Source: Clostridia bacterium
Lineage (GTDB): Bacteria; Bacillota_A; Clostridia; Oscillospirales; CAG-272
NCBI GenBank assembly: GCA_017652965.1
Contig: JAGBZZ010000113.1
Location: 1-7,314, forward strand
Length of the DNA stretch: 7,314 nt
Direction: 5' to 3'
The notes below the pieces were generated by a model, which was not told where the DNA came from, searched no databases, and saw nothing but the letters and a program-made list of their open reading frames with translations. Positions 5,524 to 7,314 of this stretch are shown in pieces. Each line of letters starts with the position of its first letter. Position 1 is the stretch's first letter. The position numbers and the translations under genes were made by a program.

Positions 5524-7314
5524 AGCTCTATTTTGACGCACCCCCTTCGCTTTCGGATGCCCTTCTTATCCTTACCGAGGATCTCGGCATCACGCCTGCC
5601 CCGCAGGATGCGGCCGAGGGCACCGTTACGGTCAACGAGGTGCCCGAGGACATTCTGACCGTCACGCGCGAGGGGTGCCAGGCCACCCTCACCTTTGGCG
5701 GCGGACGGGTACGCTTTTGCCGTGGGCTTGCTACCGTGGCACGCCTCTTCCGTGAGGGGGTCACCTCCTACGCCCGCACCGAGCGGCCTCTCTTTTCGAT
5801 GAACGGTACGATGATGGACGTCTCACGCAATGCCGTCCTCAGTGTGCCCGCCGTCAAGCATCTGCTCCGTAAGCTTTCGCTTCTCGGGCAGAACACCCTG
5901 ATGCTTTACACCGAGGACACCTACGAGATCCGGGAGCGCCCCTACTTTGGCTATATGCGCGGGCGCTACACCGAGGCGGAGCTGCGCGAGCTTGATGCTT
6001 ACGCCGCCACCCTCGGCATTGAGATGATCCCCTGTATTCAGGTGCTCGGGCATCTCGTCACGGCCCTGCGCTGGGGGGTGACCACCCCTTACCGCGATAC
6101 CGACCGTGTGCTTCTTGTCGGTGCGGACGAGACCTATGCCCTTATTGAGGATATGCTGAAGACGGTCTCCTCCTGCTTCCGCTCCCGCCGTGTCCACATC
6201 GGGATGGACGAAACGCACGACCTTGGCTGTGGGGCATCGATCGACCGTTTCGGCTATCGCCCGTCGAGCGAGCTGTACCTTGAGCACCTTGCACGGGTCT
6301 GCGAGCTTTGCAGGAAGCACGGCCTTTCGCCGATGATGTGGAGCGATATGTTCTTCCGTATCTATGACGAGGAAAAGAAGTGCCACGTCCTCTACGAGCC
6401 TGCCCGCGGTGTCTCGCGTGAGTTGGCCGACAGGATCCCCGCAGGGACACGCCTGGTCTTTTGGGACTACTATCACGCAAATTACAGCTTTTACAGCGGA
6501 AACATCAAAAACCACCGCCTCCTCGACAAGGATACCGTCTTTGCCGGCGGTGTCTGGCTTTGGAGCGGGCATTCCCCCCTCTTCTCGCGCTCGCTCCGCA
6601 ATACCGTCCCGGCGCTGGAGGCCTGCCGTGACGAGGGTGTGCGCGAGGTGCTTTCCACCGTGTGGCACAACGGCTCGGAGGCGGCACTCCCCCTCTCTCT
6701 TGCCGGGTTCGCCTGGTATGCCGACTTTGACTATCGCGGCGAATATTCCGAGGAGGGCGTAAGCGAGACCTTCCGCGCCGCCTGCCTTGAAAGCTATGAG
6801 GATTTTCTGCTGGCCGAGCTGCCCGAGTATCCGCACGGCGGCCGTGGGCCGCTTTCCCGTGCGCTTCTTTATAACGACCCGCTTTGCGGCCTTGCAGACA
6901 AAACGCTTGAGAAATTCGACGGCTACCGTGCCTTTTATGAAAAGGCGGAGGCAGAGCTTGCCGCCGCCGTGACCGAGGGCTACTTTGCCCCCGCCTTTGA
7001 CGTTCTGCGTGCGCTTGTGCGGGTGCTGGCCAAGAAAGCCGACTTCGGAATACGCCTCACACGCGCCTATCGCGCGGGCGACCGCGCGGCGCTTGCGGCG
7101 CTTGCCGCCGAGTGTGACGAGATCGGTACGCGGATCGAGGCACTTCGCCTTTCGCACCGCGCCTCCTGGATGGCCTACTGCAAGCCCTTTGGCTGGGAGG
7201 TGCATGACATCCGCTACGGCGGTCTCCTTTGCCGCTTTGAGACGGCCAAGGCACGCCTATCCTCCTATCTTGCGGGAGAGATCCCCGCCATTGAGGAGCT
7301 GGAGGCGGAGCGCC
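5520..7314 (+). CDS. GH20 beta-N-acetylhexosaminidase, GcnA/20C type (3' partial)
   Basis: The reading frame stays open to the window edge, giving 598 residues. A small N-terminal alpha/beta domain (about 1-85) precedes a TIM barrel opening with MNGTMMDVSRNAV (94-106). The GH20 catalytic pair D230-E231 lies in HIGMDETHDLG: Asp orients the substrate acetamido group and Glu is the general acid. Further barrel landmarks are GHLVTALRW (177-185), MMWSDMFFR (272-280), VFWDYYHANY (313-322), W346-L-W and STVWHNGSEA (379-388). The C-terminal helical region with KPFGWEVHDIRYGG (555-568) is the marker of the Glyco_H_20C_C domain found in streptococcal GcnA. GcnA-type enzymes are about 630 residues long, so only a few tens of residues should be missing. 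Members remove terminal beta-linked GlcNAc or GalNAc, often in the cytoplasm. There is no signal peptide. It is the last gene seen, and the operon may continue. Confidence 0.93.
   Translation, partial: MKLYFDAPPSLSDALLILTEDLGITPAPQDAAEGTVTVNEVPEDILTVTREGCQATLTFGGGRVRFCRGLATVARLFREGVTSYARTERPLFSMNGTMMDVSRNAVLSVPAVKHLLRKLSLLGQNTLMLYTEDTYEIRERPYFGYMRGRYTEAELRELDAYAATLGIEMIPCIQVLGHLVTALRWGVTTPYRDTDRVLLVGADETYALIEDMLKTVSSCFRSRRVHIGMDETHDLGCGASIDRFGYRPSSELYLEHLARVCELCRKHGLSPMMWSDMFFRIYDEEKKCHVLYEPARGVSRELADRIPAGTRLVFWDYYHANYSFYSGNIKNHRLLDKDTVFAGGVWLWSGHSPLFSRSLRNTVPALEACRDEGVREVLSTVWHNGSEAALPLSLAGFAWYADFDYRGEYSEEGVSETFRAACLESYEDFLLAELPEYPHGGRGPLSRALLYNDPLCGLADKTLEKFDGYRAFYEKAEAELAAAVTEGYFAPAFDVLRALVRVLAKKADFGIRLTRAYRAGDRAALAALAAECDEIGTRIEALRLSHRASWMAYCKPFGWEVHDIRYGGLLCRFETAKARLSSYLAGEIPAIEELEAER

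Noticed and set aside
5823..7205. Antisense open frame of 460 codons opposite the GH20 gene
   Set aside because: It lies in exact codon register with the sense gene, so it is broken only where the sense gene uses TTA, CTA or TCA, which are rare here; its left end falls at a sense TCA codon at 5823-5825. The translation shows no recognisable motif, while the sense frame has a full GH20 signature.

Overview
The window is a fragment of one bacterial operon. Five protein-coding genes lie head to tail on the + strand and fill almost all of the sequence. Base composition is GC-rich (my by-eye estimate is around 60%), and four of the five starts have a clear AGGAG-type Shine-Dalgarno site. The mix of a GH20C-type hexosaminidase, a short GH78-type protein and a chloramphenicol-acetyltransferase-like protein, all without signal peptides, is most like a high-GC gut-type Bacillota (Clostridia). 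No phylogenetic marker is present, so this placement is a guess from gene style.

Layout: (1) 26-1198, a six-bladed-propeller, sialidase-fold protein with four Asp boxes; (2) 1198-2835, a fusion of a nitrilase-superfamily amidase (residues 1 to about 282) and a glycerophosphodiester phosphodiesterase (GDPD; about 296-532); (3) 2825-3472, a type-A CAT-family acetyltransferase; (4) 3484-5523, a GH78 (alpha-L-rhamnosidase)-like protein with a divergent active-site motif; (5) 5520 to the window end, a GH20 beta-N-acetylhexosaminidase of the GcnA/20C type, cut by the right edge. Genes 1/2, 2/3 and 4/5 overlap (TGATG, 11 bases and ATGA). Genes 3 and 4 are 11 bases apart. There is no intergenic stretch over 30 bases, and I see no internal promoter, terminator, RNA gene, mobile element or repeat array.

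Together the genes look like a cytoplasmic dismantling set for an imported, decorated glycan or glycoside. Two to three proteins have folds acting on non-reducing-end sugars (sialidase-fold, GH78, GH20). The other two carry activities that remove or transfer decorations (amide hydrolysis, phosphodiester hydrolysis, O- or N-acetyl transfer). The substrate cannot be read from the sequence. The most unusual element is the nitrilase-GDPD fusion: its third GDPD metal ligand is changed from Glu to His, and an in-frame internal start with its own ribosome-binding-like site sits exactly at the domain boundary. No transporter, regulator or sugar-catabolic gene lies inside the window, so the upstream and downstream flanks would be decisive.
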